Part shown: piece by piece, positions 24,404 through 35,095 of the stretch
How positions within the stretch are numbered: position 1 is the stretch's first letter
How the letters are laid out: the number at the start of each line of letters is the position of its first letter
Assembly (NCBI GenBank): GCA_014529385.2
Contig: CM043969.1
Coordinates: forward strand, 18,024,446-18,088,445
Source of the DNA: Adiantum capillus-veneris
Lineage: Eukaryota; Streptophyta; Polypodiopsida; Polypodiales; Pteridaceae
Length of the DNA stretch: 64,000 bases
Direction of reading: 5' to 3'
Notes under the pieces: model-generated
The model's database searches: none
Told to the model about the DNA's origin: nothing
Seen by the model: the letters and a program-made list of their open reading frames with translations, nothing else
Translations under genes and position numbers: made by a program

Positions 24404-24725
24404 TGTAAAGAATGAGGATGCAAGATAGCTACACAAGACAAGCACAAAGCACACAGAGATGGAAAGCTTCTTCTTCTTCTTCACAGAAAAGAGAGTACAA
24501 AATGACTAAATGCTAAAGCTGAAAAGTAGCACATATGTACATGCGGTCACTAAGTGTGAACTCGCTAGAAGCGTACTAGGCTGGCACTATAAGTGTAGTC
24601 CAGCTGTAGAATCACTGGCAGAGATCCTCCGTGTCGGTCACCTAACGCGCCAGTGAGTAAATGCCGTAAGCGGCCAAGACCCGTAGTGGATGCAAGCTCA
24701 AGGTGTAGAGCTCGACATCTCAACA
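24404..24725 (-). repeat. Copia B 3' LTR (left copy)
   Basis: 322 bp. It is the 3' LTR in element orientation because the polypurine tract adjoins it at 24726. Confidence 0.96.
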
Positions 24726-24737
24726 CTCCCCCTCGAG
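24726..24737 (-). other. Copia B polypurine tract
   Basis: On the minus strand this reads CTCGAGGGGGAG directly before the 3' LTR, the expected plus-strand priming site. Confidence 0.8.
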
Positions 24738-24775
24738 CTCTGCATGTCGCAGAGTCCAAGTATAGTCCGAAAACG

Positions 24776-25513
24776 TCAAAGCTTCTCAGCTCCGAGGGCC
24801 TTGGTAAAGATATCCGCTATCTGCTCCTCTGTGCTGACGTAGACCAAGTCGATGTCGCCCGCCAACACTCGCTCTCGAACGTAGTGGTAATGGACTTCTA
24901 TGTGTTTGGTCCTAGCATGGAACATTGGGTTCCTAGCCAACTGCATGCTGCTGAGGTTGTCACAATGAATGACAATCTGCTGGTCCACCTGCACTCCCAA
25001 GTCCTCAAGTAATGTGCGTAGCCAAGCTACCTCGCACGCCGCAACTGCTGCACCTCTGTACTCAGCCTCTGTGCTCGATAAAGCAACCGTAGGCTGCTTT
25101 TTGCTGCTCCAAGTAACAGCAGCACTCCCAAAAGAGAACATGAAGCCACTCGTAGATCTCCTATCAACAATGCTACCTGCCCAATCTGTATCTGTATACC
25201 CATACAATGCTAATGGTGCATCTGCTGCATAGAACAATGCGTAGTCAAGAGTCCCTTGCACATACCTAAGTGTGCGTCGTACTCCATCCAAATGTGGCTT
25301 CCTCGGAAGCTGCATGAATTGACTCTCCAAGCCTACTGTGTAGCTCAAGTCTGGCCTTGTGATAGTCAAGTAGATTAGACTACCCACCATCTTCCTGTAC
25401 ATATTGACATCCTCAACAACATCACCCTTCTCTGCACTCAGCTTTGCATTCACATCCAAGGGAATGGAAATCGGCTTACAATCAGCCATACCATACTTTG
25501 ACAACATGTCCAA
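24776..25513 (-). pseudogene. Copia B RT end and RNase H
   Basis: 245 codons, separated from the upstream frame by a single TGA at about 25538. The start, DMLSKYGMADCKPISIPLD, is the end of the RT. The RNase H acidic residues are visible in YTDTDWAGSIVDRRSTSG, STEAEYRGAAVAACEVAWL and IHCDNLSSMQLA, with a C-terminal HARTKHIEVHYHYVRE. The domain removes RNA from the RNA/DNA hybrid during cDNA synthesis. All expected parts are intact up to the stop after GAEKL. Confidence 0.93.
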
Positions 25514-25534
25514 AGCATATTGTCTCTGTGACAG

Positions 25535-27526
25535 TCATACACCCTCTGGAGTCCTGATCACCTCAATGCCAAGAAAGTAGCGCAACTCGCCCAAATCTTT
25601 CATTTCAAACTCCTGTTTGAGAAGACCCTTCACATGGTCAATCTCCATAGCATTGTCACCAACAATAATAAGGTCATCTACATATATGGTAATGACCACA
25701 ATCCCCACATCACTCTCACGTACATAGAGTGAATGATCAGCATGAGCTCTCCTAAAACCAATACTGACAAGATACTTGGCAATCCTGTCATACCATGCTC
25801 TAGAGCCCTGCTTCAAACCATACAAAGCTTTGAGAAGTCTGCATACATAATCTGGGTAACCTGGATCGACATAACCAGGTGGCTGATCCATATACACTTC
25901 CTCTTGCAACTCACCATTCAAGAAGGCATTCTTTACATCCATTTGATGCATAATCCATCCTCTAGATGCAGCCACTGCTATGACAGCTCTCACAGTCGTC
26001 ATCTTTGCCACTGGAGCAAAGGTCTCCTCATAGTCTATGCCATACGTCTGTGCATAACCCTTTGCGACCAGCCTTGCCTTGTGACGCTCAATGTTACCAT
26101 CAACCTTATGCTTGGTTTTATACACCCATTTACAGCCAATAGCTTTCTTGCCACTTGGCAATGGCACCAACTCCCATGTGTCATTTGCTTCCAATGCAGC
26201 CATCTCTTCATTCATTGCATCATCCCAATGCACATTTCCAACTGCATCCTCAAAACATGTGGGCTCCACATCCTGTATCACCTTAGCCATGTAGGCTTGG
26301 TGATGCGCTAGATACCCATCATAAGTCAATTTCTGAACTGGATTTCTGACTCTATTAGATCTGCGCGGTCCTTGGTCACTCCTTTGCCCTCTAGCATCTT
26401 CTTGTACTTTCCTTACACCAGGTGTCCTGACAGCCGGAATTCCAAATTCCTCATCAAGACTTTGTTCAGAACCATTTGAATCCATGTCTACATGTGAAAA
26501 ACCTAATGATGCATCAACCATATAGGGAGGTTCATCAACCTTTTCCTTTCCTTTTCGTGATACATTCCCTGTACTTGTTGGTGGAGTAACCTGCGTACGT
26601 AGTCTACCATTCCATGGTTTCTCAACAGAGCCACGAGAAGAGGACTCTTGTGGTCCACTCAAAACCTGTGACTGTGGCCTCACATTTTGTACAACCACAT
26701 CATCTTTTACATCAGCCCCAATAGTGCCATGTGCATTACTGTACCAGCTGCTCATCTCATCAAAGACTACATCTCTGCTCACTCGTAATTCTCGTGTAGT
26801 AGGATTGTAGCACCTGTACCCCTTTTGTTCAAGGGAATATCCCACAAGAATACATTTCTCTGCTTTAGGATCCAATTTCCTACGCAACTCATCTGGTACA
26901 TGCACGTAAGCTATGCAGCCAAACACTTTCAAGTGTGCCAAATCAGGCTTTGTACCTGTAAACTTTTCCTCAGGTGTTACATCATGCACCGCAGCTGTAG
27001 GTGTCCTGTTCATAACGTACACAGCTGTATTTACAGCTTCAGCCCAGAAATGATGAGGCATGTTCTTCTCATTCATCAATGCACGTGCAACCTCTGCAAT
27101 GTGCCTGTTTTTCCTTTCTGCGACCCCATTCTGCTGTGGAGTATATCTGCATGTAAACTGCCTGTGTATACCATGCATTCGCAGAAAATCTGAAAAATCA
27201 TTGGAGAAGTACTCTCCCCCTCCATCTGACCTCAATGTCTTGATTTGCATATCTGTCTCCTTCTCAATCATGACTTTGAAGTCTTGAAAGTGACCAAACA
27301 CTTCACTTTTGTTACGCATGAAGTAGACCCATACTTTCCTTGTATGGTCATCAATGAAAGAGACATAATACCTGCAACCATGTATACTTGCAGTATCGGT
27401 TGGACACCAAACATCTGTGTGCACCACCTCAAGTGGCCTTTTACATACATTGCGCTCATGTGGAAATGAGGCCTTTGACTGTTTTCCAAACTGGCATGCT
27501 GCACACACTTTATGCATACCATCCAC
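25535..27526 (-). pseudogene. Copia B integrase and reverse transcriptase
   Basis: 663 codons open. The zinc-finger CxxC is followed by the integrase core with its DDE residues: VVHTDVW, then TLRSDGGGEY (second D) and QQNGVAERKNR (E). A KKAIGCKWVYK linker introduces the reverse transcriptase, which has IDYEETFAPVAKMTTVR, QMDVKNAFLNGELQEEVYM and the catalytic TIYVDDLIIVG. It ends at a TGA after RTPEGV, in frame with the next segment. The true N-terminal join is disrupted by the 20-bp duplication at 27505-27544, so the annotated start is only where this frame reopens. Confidence 0.95.
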
Positions 27527-27544
27527 ACTTTATGCATACCATCC
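27505..27544. repeat. 20-bp tandem duplication inside Copia B
   Basis: The unit acactttatgcataccatcc occurs twice head to tail. Twenty is not a multiple of three, so this single event shifts the frame between the protease/pre-integrase part and the integrase. Confidence 0.96.
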
Positions 27545-29067
27545 ACCTTGAATTTGGGCAAACCTTTTACAATCTGTTTTGTTTGCATGCTGCGCAATCT
27601 CTGCTCATTGACATGGCCAATGCGTTTGTGCCAAATGTCAACATCAGCCACAACACCTGTGCCCTGTGCAAATAATGCAGCTTTTACCTCAGGCATGTCT
27701 ACATTCAGCGTAAACATTCTGCCCACACATTTGCCCTCTGTGATCAGCTTACAGCCATTCTGGAAATCTTCTACATAACAGCCATTTGAATTGAAGCGAA
27801 CCTGCAAACCCTGCTCAACCATTTGTCCAACAGAAACAAGATTCTTTGTAATGTTTGGGACATGAAGTACATCTGCTAAGTACTTTGATTTCCCACTCTT
27901 CGTATTTAGAGGTATGTCCCCTACATGAGCAATGGGGTGAGCTGTGTCATCTCCTGTCTGCACATAGCCTGACACATCTGGTTTGCGCATATCTCTAAAC
28001 CACTCTCCACGAGACGTCATGTGATTAGAGGCACCTGAATCCACATACCAAACATCATCTTGGGTGGAATTCTCTGCAGTCATTGTATTCATTACATGCT
28101 GCATAACAAACATGCGCTCGTTTTTGCTGTCATCTGCATCTCTGCTAGTAGATGCATAGTTGCCCTGTTCTCTCTTTCTACTTGCTTTTCCCTTTGGACA
28201 GTCACGTGACATGTGACCTCTTTCACCACAAGTCCAACATTCTCTACTATCTGGAGTATGTTGCTGCCTGCTTGATCCTGCACCACGACCTCTTTGACTC
28301 CCCCTGCCTTGAGACTGGTTTCCCCTGCCACCTGTATTGTTTTGATTTGATTGACCTTCCAGAAATTGGCCCCTGCAACCCCTTGGGCCTCGACCACGAC
28401 CTCTACCTCTACCTCTGTTGAAGTTAGAATAGAAGGCATGTTCAGAATTATTTCTGCCATGAGAAGAAGATGTGTCAAGGTTCTTCTCCTCAAGAATAAG
28501 CATAGAAATCAAATCTTGGAACACGGGGATGTCGTCTCTTGTATTCATGGAAGACCTAAAATGTACATACTCATCTCCTAGACCATCCAAGCATGCACGG
28601 ACAATGTCATCGTCTTCTACTGAGACTTTAATAGATCCAAGAGCCTCAATGATACTCTTGATCTTCAAGGCATAATCATTGATTGAGAGGTTGTTCCTCT
28701 TAACCTGATTTAGCTCCGACTTTAGTTGAAGCTTCCTGGCCTTGGTGTTCACCTCGAACACTCTGCCTAAGTTTCTCCATGCAATGGCGGGGGTTTCAGC
28801 ATCCTGTAGATAGCCCATCATGCCATCTGTGATGCTCATAGACAGCCAATACATCACTTTGCTATGGCCTTGTTGCCAGTCCCTCAAAGCTTTCCTTTGT
28901 TCTGCTGTAGCATTTGCCTCGGGAATCTCTGGTTCCTTTTCATTGTCTCCTTCTACATAGTCCCAATAACCTTTTCCTTTTAGGAAATTTGTTATTCTGA
29001 ACTTCCATGCAGGGTAGTTATTTTTCTCAAGCTTCTCAGTAACAATCTGACTGAAACCGTCAGACAT
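27545..29067 (-). pseudogene. Copia B gag, protease and pre-integrase
   Basis: Starts at ATG 29067 (MSDGFSQIVTEKLEKNNYPA), shortly after the PBS and leader. Gag has the WKFRITNFLKGKGYWDYVEG region, an Arg/Gly-rich stretch and one canonical zinc knuckle, CWTCGERGHMSRDC. The protease active site is intact in VWYVDSGASNHMTS. The pre-integrase zinc module begins at WHKRIGHVNEQRLR (near 27630). The open frame runs on to 27268, but its residues after the duplication are out of frame and not native. One polyprotein is the family norm. Confidence 0.95.
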
Positions 29068-29346
29068 CTTGAAGCACTAAGACAAAATAGCTGCAATCTG
29101 CAAAAACCTGCAAATCTGATGAACCTGCTATCGTGGTTCCTGTAACGCTTTCTACACTCAACGAATGTCCGCAATCAAGCGTACATACAACCACTGTACT
29201 TGTACAGTAAATCTCTGTATACTGCACTTTGGAGACCTGTTCAGAAACTTGTGCGAAAAACCCCTAAAAAAATTTCATCTGGTCGTGGATTGCGAACGAA
29301 GGGATTGTGATGCTCTTGCTCTGTTAGCCTCTCTTGCCTGCACCAG

Positions 29347-29358
29347 GCTCTGATACCA
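29347..29358 (-). other. Copia B primer-binding site, initiator tRNA-Met
   Basis: On the minus strand TGGTATCAGAGC lies directly next to the 5' LTR. It is the standard plant copia primer site, complementary to the initiator tRNA-Met 3' end. Confidence 0.95.
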
Positions 29359-29680
29359 TGTAAAGAATGAGGATGCAAGATAGCTACACAAGACAAGCAC
29401 AAAGCACACAGAGATGGAAAGCTTCTTCTTCTTCTTCACAGAAAAGAGAGTACAAAATGACTAAATGCTAAAGCTGAAAAGTAGCACATATGTACATGCG
29501 GTCACTAAGTGTGAACTTGCTAGAAGCGTACTAGGCTGGCACTATAAGTGTAGTCCAGCTGTAAAATCACTGGCAGAGATCCTCCGTGTCGGTCACCTAA
29601 CGCGCCAGTGAGTAAATGCTGTAAGCGGCCAAGACCCGTAGTGGATGCCAGCTCAAGGTGTAGAGCTGGACATCTCAACA
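29359..29680 (-). repeat. Copia B 5' LTR (right copy)
   Basis: 322 bp, five differences from the left copy. It is the 5' LTR in element orientation because the PBS adjoins it. Confidence 0.96.
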
Positions 29681-31160
29681 GATTTCCTGTCTAGGAGTAC
29701 TGATGGCTACTCCAAAGTATCCTTGAGAGATGAGCCAGTGGGGACGCAAAGTTGTTTCAGGTAACAGCTGAGGAAAACACCGATCCAGAATGGTATGATG
29801 TATATCAACTCCTTTCTAAAGGAGGATTTCCAAAAAACTGGACTCAGAATCAGAAGAAGGCCCTGATTATTAAGAGTTTGAAGTTCACTATCATCGGAGG
29901 ATTTCTCTATAGACCGGGAGTAGATGGGGTTCTTCAAAGGTGTGTGCCAATGGAAGGGAAAATGCAAGTTATTTCTGAGGCACATGATGGGAATTCTAGA
30001 GGACATTTCTCCACTGACATTACTTACAAGAAGATTTTGCAAGTTGGATTGTGGTGGCAAACTTTAATATCTGATGTTAGAAGCTTTTGCAAAACATGTG
30101 ATATATGCCAGAGGATGGGCAGACCAACAGCATTTGATATGACTCCTCTTACTCCAATTTAACCATTGGGAGTATTTATGAAATGGGGTCTGGATTTCAT
30201 GGGTCCATTCAAGAAGATCACTCCAAGGAAGAACCGGTATATATTGATGGCCACTTGTTATGTCACCAAACGGGTGGTGGCCAAGGCTCTTCTAGATAAC
30301 ACCGTGAAGTCCACTGCTCTATTCCTATTTGAAAATATTATCTGTCGATATGGATGTCCTGTGGAGATTGTGTATGATCAAGTGACTCACTTTATTAATG
30401 ATACTATGGATATTTTGATGGAAATGTTCTCACTAAAGCACTAGAAATCAATGTCATATTATCCTAGGTGCAATGGGCAAGCAGAGAGCATTAATAAAAC
30501 CATCAAGACCATTCTCACCAAGATTGTGCAGAAGGAGCCACACCAGTGGGATATTAAGCTCAAGACTGCTCTATGGGCCTACAAGACAGCTTATAAAGTC
30601 ACTACTGAACTAACACCGTTCAAAATGGTATATGGTATTGAAGTTGTAGTGCCTATGGAATTTGTGATTCCCAGTCTCAAGATGGCGGTAGAGTATGGAT
30701 TGGATTTCAATCACGATCTAAAAAATAGACTGGAGGAATTAGCACATTTGGATGAGTTAAGACAACGTGCTATGCTGGAACGGGAAATTGATCAGCAAAG
30801 AAGAAAACACTGGCATGACAGACGCATCAAAGTTAGGGAGTTCCAAAAGGGCGACTTGGTTCTGCTTTATCAATCCAAACAAGGCCCTAAGAAACCGAAT
30901 TTGAAGATAGCTTGGGCCGGTCTGTATGAGGTTGATTGGGTGTTTTCTAATGGCACAGCAAAGTTGACGGATTTATCCGGATTATTGTTGCTACGTGTTT
31001 ATAATGGGGCCAAGATCAAGTTATATTACTCTAATGAGAAAGAGACTTCCAAAGAAGAAGTTATTGGCATTCTAGGAATTGATGGCCAGGAAAATTCAGA
31101 ATCAGCTATTCTAAATCTTTTCATATACAACCAGCACCAGAGCCACTCAAGGTGTTAGAA
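29681..31160 (+). pseudogene. Gypsy A integrase
   Basis: Continues the polyprotein after Copia B. The single H2C2 zinc module has H-x6-H in AHDGNSRGHFS and C-x2-C in CKTCDIC (29980-30110). A stop follows. The catalytic core has WGLDFMGPFK (first D), IVYDQVTHFIND (second D) and CNGQAESINKTI (E). The C-terminal part includes KTALWAYKTAYK and a KGDLVLLYQSKQGPKKP stretch typical of gypsy integrases, ending near 31158. Stops at about 30160 and 30442 interrupt it. Integrase joins the cDNA to the genome in the nucleus. There is no sign of a chromodomain. Confidence 0.9.
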
Positions 31161-31427
31161 AAGTCTCCGCACGACAAAATAGTGCTAGTGGTAGAAACAG
31201 TACCGTATCCGAGTCAGTATCAATTTTTATGGGGAAAAGGGCCAGTAGGACTGCATGTGATAATCATTAAAAGGAACATGGGGAGTATTAGCCAATGCAT
31301 GTATGCCACGTCATTGACAATGCACAAAACTCTAGGAACGGTAAGTAGTGGAGCTTTTATGGCGGAACGCGTATAACAGTAAGGCAAGTAGGCATTCTTC
31401 CTCACACATCTCCAGCACGATACCTAC
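31161..31427 (+). other. Gypsy A post-integrase spacer
   Basis: 267 bp between the integrase end and the Gypsy B insertion. No recognisable coding motif. The Gypsy B target duplication CCTAC occupies 31423-31427. Confidence 0.6.
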
Positions 31428-32359
31428 TGTTGCATGGATACGCCGCGACGGACGTCAGCACAGCGAGAACTCACCTAACAAGTAATGTCAGCTAAGGACG
31501 AAGCTCGACCCGCAAGCGCATAGAAGCAAGCATAAGGTGTCAACCTACACTCGACCGACTCCTAACTAATTCCTACAGAGGTCCCTACCAATTGTCTAAG
31601 TCACAGCCTTCAAGAGTGCAAAAGAGGATACTTCCTACAACGCTTGCTAGAGCCAAACACCCATCAAACACTTTCGAAACACCATAGAACTTGAAGGAGA
31701 CCTTACTAATACCTATAGGCCGCTCTCCCTAAGGTCTATGAACCAAAATCACGACCCAAAATACCCGGTGCAGAAACACATAGGATGTCTGGCCGAAATC
31801 TACAGGTCTTCGTTTCCAAAATCTGAAGTGCTTAATGTGTAGCTCTACTCAATGTGAACGCGTGGATATGCTGCAATGCGAAATCAGATAATGTATGCTC
31901 ACCCAAACAACAGATGAAGCTCGTAGAAGGAGCTCCCAAAGCCGGACCGTACGCGCGCAATGTTGGTATCGGCTCGTAGCTCTAGTCGGGGGCAACACGC
32001 TGTACTTCTCCGCACTCGATTCCGACCACCGTAGCACACGTAGCGTCAAGACGAAGCTCACACTCTCTCTCACGTACACAGTACGCTCACTCACAGACTT
32101 AAAACTTGTTTAAAAGGACAAAAGGTTTTTCATTAAGGTCAAAAAGTGGTATATATACCTTACAACTTCTCAAACCCTAAAGTTCCAAAATCAACCATCT
32201 ACTCAATCTAACTATCAAAACTGGGATACAATCTGGAAACTTCTGTAAGTCCCAATATTTACAAGGTGAAAAATCGGGTTTTCCTCAATGAATGAATAAT
32301 TACAAAAATAATAGTCCGCCGAGTAGTTAGATGCCGTGGGGTGTGTCCAGCTTCTAACA
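31428..32359 (-). repeat. Gypsy B 3' LTR (left copy)
   Basis: 932 bp. On the minus strand a TATATATA box lies at 32150-32157, and a half palindrome (cataggatgtct) at 31779-31790. The polypurine tract adjoins at 32360. Confidence 0.96.
32150..32157 (-). promoter_or_regulatory. TATA box in Gypsy B LTR
   Basis: TATATATA, preserved in the other LTR at 50159-50166, about 205 bp from the LTR start in element orientation. It is the probable promoter of the genomic RNA. Confidence 0.55.
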
Positions 32360-32374
32360 TCCCCCCCCTCCTTG
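32360..32374 (-). other. Gypsy B polypurine tract
   Basis: On the minus strand CAAGGAGGGGGGGGA directly precedes the 3' LTR. Confidence 0.88.
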
Positions 32375-32410
32375 TTCATGTCATCCCCGACATGGCCTTG
32401 ATCCTTTGCT

Positions 32411-35095
32411 TCATCTTATGGTCTCCCGCATCTTTAGCAGTGATTCGTACCTTGCATGTAGATTCAACATTGTTGGGCCAAAGATATCTGTATGCATGGT
32501 GAAGAACCCCGTGTAGAATGCTTCTTCAAAAGCCTGGAGGTGATAGGATCCTGCTATGATTTTCTCTGGCATGGGTGTGTCCACAGGATCTGCCACATTG
32601 TCAAGGTTGATGCCCTCATTGGCAGCTGGCTCTGAGCTTTCTGCTTCTGCTTGTTGCCGGCCTTTCAACTCCTCAATTTTCTTGAGGAGTGTCTGCTTTT
32701 CCGCTTCGACTTCTCCGCCCATAGTCACGAGGAGGTCATTGAGTTCAGCGTTTACTTTTTCAGCCTCCTTGAGCTTTATCTTTATGCTCTCCAATTCTTC
32801 TTGTAGGGCTTTTTGGCTGTCCTCCATTCTTGTTTGCATTGCGATAGAACCTTCAGCCATCATTAACCTCTGCTTCTTCTCGAGAGTCAGCTCCTTCTCG
32901 AGTTCTTGCATCTATTCTTCATATATTTGACTCTCGGAAATGATTTGAGTCGAGCTCGTAGCTCTAACTCTAGCAGGTGATGCTCGCAGCCTCTGGATGG
33001 TTTGATCTTTGACTTTTAATTGGTCCTTAAGCTCAAGGACTTCATCCAGGCTTGCTTCTTGTTCTATCTCTGCCTTTTCCTTGGCATTCTTCATGGCCTC
33101 TACTTATTTAGTTTCTTCTGCTAGTTGGAGTGTCAGATTATCCTGTTCTTTTTCAGCATCTCGCAATGACTTGCTGAGTTGCTGACACTCTTCTTCAACT
33201 GCTTGTAATCTTTTTGCTGCTGCCTCATTTGCTTCTTCCTTTGCTTGGCAGTTTTGTAGAGCCGTTGCCAAGCTGGCCTGGAGGTCAGCTTCTCTCTCTT
33301 TTTGTCCTTGGCTTTGTGCCTGCAGAGTATCCCTTTCCATCTTGGTCTTTTCTTCGGTGGCCTTTAGAGTTATCAATTCTTCGTCCGATGCCATAGATTG
33401 TGCTCTTATTCCAGCTAGCATTGTCATCACCACGTCCCAATCATTAGAGGGCGGGTGCAGGTCTACCGTGTCGGTAGCAATTTCCTTTAGCTCAACTAGC
33501 CGGATGCCTAGCATCTGTTCTTTATGCCATGTCCTCGCCAAGTCGAATGCGACTGTGGCGGCTTCTTCCCTTGTATAGCCTGCAGCTAGCAGGTCCAAAA
33601 ATGCATAATATGCCTCATCTAGTCCTTTTTGCTCAGACGCAAGCTTGGCCTCTTCTTTGGGCTCAGGTTCTTGCCTTTGCTCTTGCTCCTCAGCCTGGTG
33701 TTCTTCTTGATTGTCCTCAGCCTCCTTATCTTCTGGTGGAGGGCTGCTAGGAGGTGGTGATGGTGGTGGTGATGGCTGTGGGCTGGGTTTAGGGCTATCT
33801 GGTAAAGCTGTAGGTTTGCCCTTTAAGTCTCTGTCTGCTTTCGTTTTTCTTTCCCTTTCTTGGTTTTCTTGTTCATCTAGCAATGTCTGCCTTATCTGCT
33901 CCACTTCTTCCTCGGTGAAAGGGACATGGGGAATGTTTTCCGCTGCAGCATCAAGAATCTTGAAATTCTTGATATAGTCTTCAAAGCGTTCCCTCTGCAC
34001 TCTTCTGGATGATCCGGACATAGACTCGAGAGATGGCTTCCATAGTTCGTTTAAATCACCCTTGAGGGCTCTTTCTACTCGGAAACTCTCCATCAGCCTC
34101 TCGAGTCTAGCCGCTTTTTGTGATCTTGTCTCTTTGGCCGGCACTTGAGCAGATTCCTTTTTTCCTTTCTTCTGCTCAGGTTGCTCCTCTGCAACTGGAT
34201 CTAGCCGTCTCTTCAACCTCATAGCCACCCTTGGTGCTCGTTGTGGCTCGTCTTCTTTGTCTTCCTTTACCCTTAGCCAATCATTCTGAAATGGGGGGTC
34301 AGGCCACCTTCCCTTGGCGTGTAGTGCTACATAAATTACCTTGGTTATCATTTCTCCTGGCACTATGTAGATTGGCTTTTTGTTGCCCATTTTTACCAAG
34401 CTGTCATGTATGTATGTTGCATAGTTGATTATCTTTGGGGTGCCTTTTGTCATTGCCCAAGTAAACGTTGTGGCAATTGCACCTGGCGGCATCCTGTACT
34501 TCTGTGGCCTCTTCGTACACATGTGGAAGTACTGGTTGTACAATTGGCTCATGATCGCCATCGTTGGGTTGGCGATGTCTTCAAAGGTGTAATTGGCCTT
34601 TTTCTCTTTGTACACCTTGACTTCATCCCTTCTTTTTGTCACACTGTCTCCCTGATTGGAGAGATCTAGTGCATGGGCTACAACCCGCTCCGTGATAATG
34701 ATCTCTGTATCGGGTCTGCCGTGCAAATCTGTCACCTTGGACACTCCATCCTCTTTGATGCTTGTTACAAACTCCCATACTCTTTTGACGTCCACCCCTG
34801 CTGGTATTGCTTCGAAATAGTTATGGAGGTCAATTTTCTCCAAGTAGCCGGCCATTTTGCTTCGAACAAATTCATTGAGCTCTCTTGGCAGCATTGGCAG
34901 CTCTATTACATTGCCTTCATTGTCTTTGAACACTCCCTGGTAGATCTTTAGGTCGTTTGACTCTAACAGATCTTCCTGTATCCAGGTGCTGGTGGGCTTT
35001 AGTGTTCCCTCTGGAATGACAAAAGGTTCCACCTCGTCCAGATAATCTTTGATTGTCATTCTTTTCTTCTTTGCCGGTGACTTCGAGGCTGCCAT
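32411..35095 (-). pseudogene. Gypsy B accessory ORF (globular-NLS-coiled coil)
   Basis: One frame of 895 codons starting at ATG 35095 (MAASKSPAKKKRM), broken only by an in-frame TAA (33104-33106) and TAG (32912-32914). Residues about 20-290 look globular (for example YLEKIDLHNYFEAIPAGVDV and NPTMAIMSQLYNQYFHMC). A bipartite basic motif, LKRRLDPVAEEQPEQKKGKK, lies near residues 293-312. A Pro-rich stretch (PSPQPSPPPSPPPSSPPPE) and a Glu-rich stretch follow near 430-480. Long heptad-like coiled coil runs from about 525 to 810. It lies between pol and the 3' LTR, the place of envelope-like genes, but has no signal peptide or membrane segment. Its layout matches the accessory ORF of Gypsy A. Function unknown; nuclear localisation and self-association are inference. 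Confidence 0.75.

Larger units (their letters stand above)
24404..29680 (-). mobile_element. Copia B: Ty1/copia element, nearly intact
   Basis: 5,277 bp with 322-bp LTRs at both ends (24404-24725 and 29359-29680), TG...CA termini and the target duplication GATTT (24399-24403 and 29681-29685). The LTRs differ at five positions (about 1.6%), so insertion was recent. On the minus strand the order is PBS, Gag, protease, integrase, reverse transcriptase, RNase H and polypurine tract. It sits antisense in the pol gene of Gypsy A, between RNase H and integrase. A 20-bp duplication and one stop codon interrupt its single polyprotein. Confidence 0.97.

Noticed and set aside
25733-26311. 192-codon plus-strand open frame
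   Set aside because: It lies antisense to the integrase/RT of Copia B and is explained by the coding strand.
28092-28493. 133-codon minus-strand open frame
   Set aside because: Alternate frame of the Copia B gag.
31849-32113. Overlapping 72-81 codon frames in the left LTR, repeated at 49858-50122
   Set aside because: They recur because the LTR is duplicated. No start context or motif suggests a gene.
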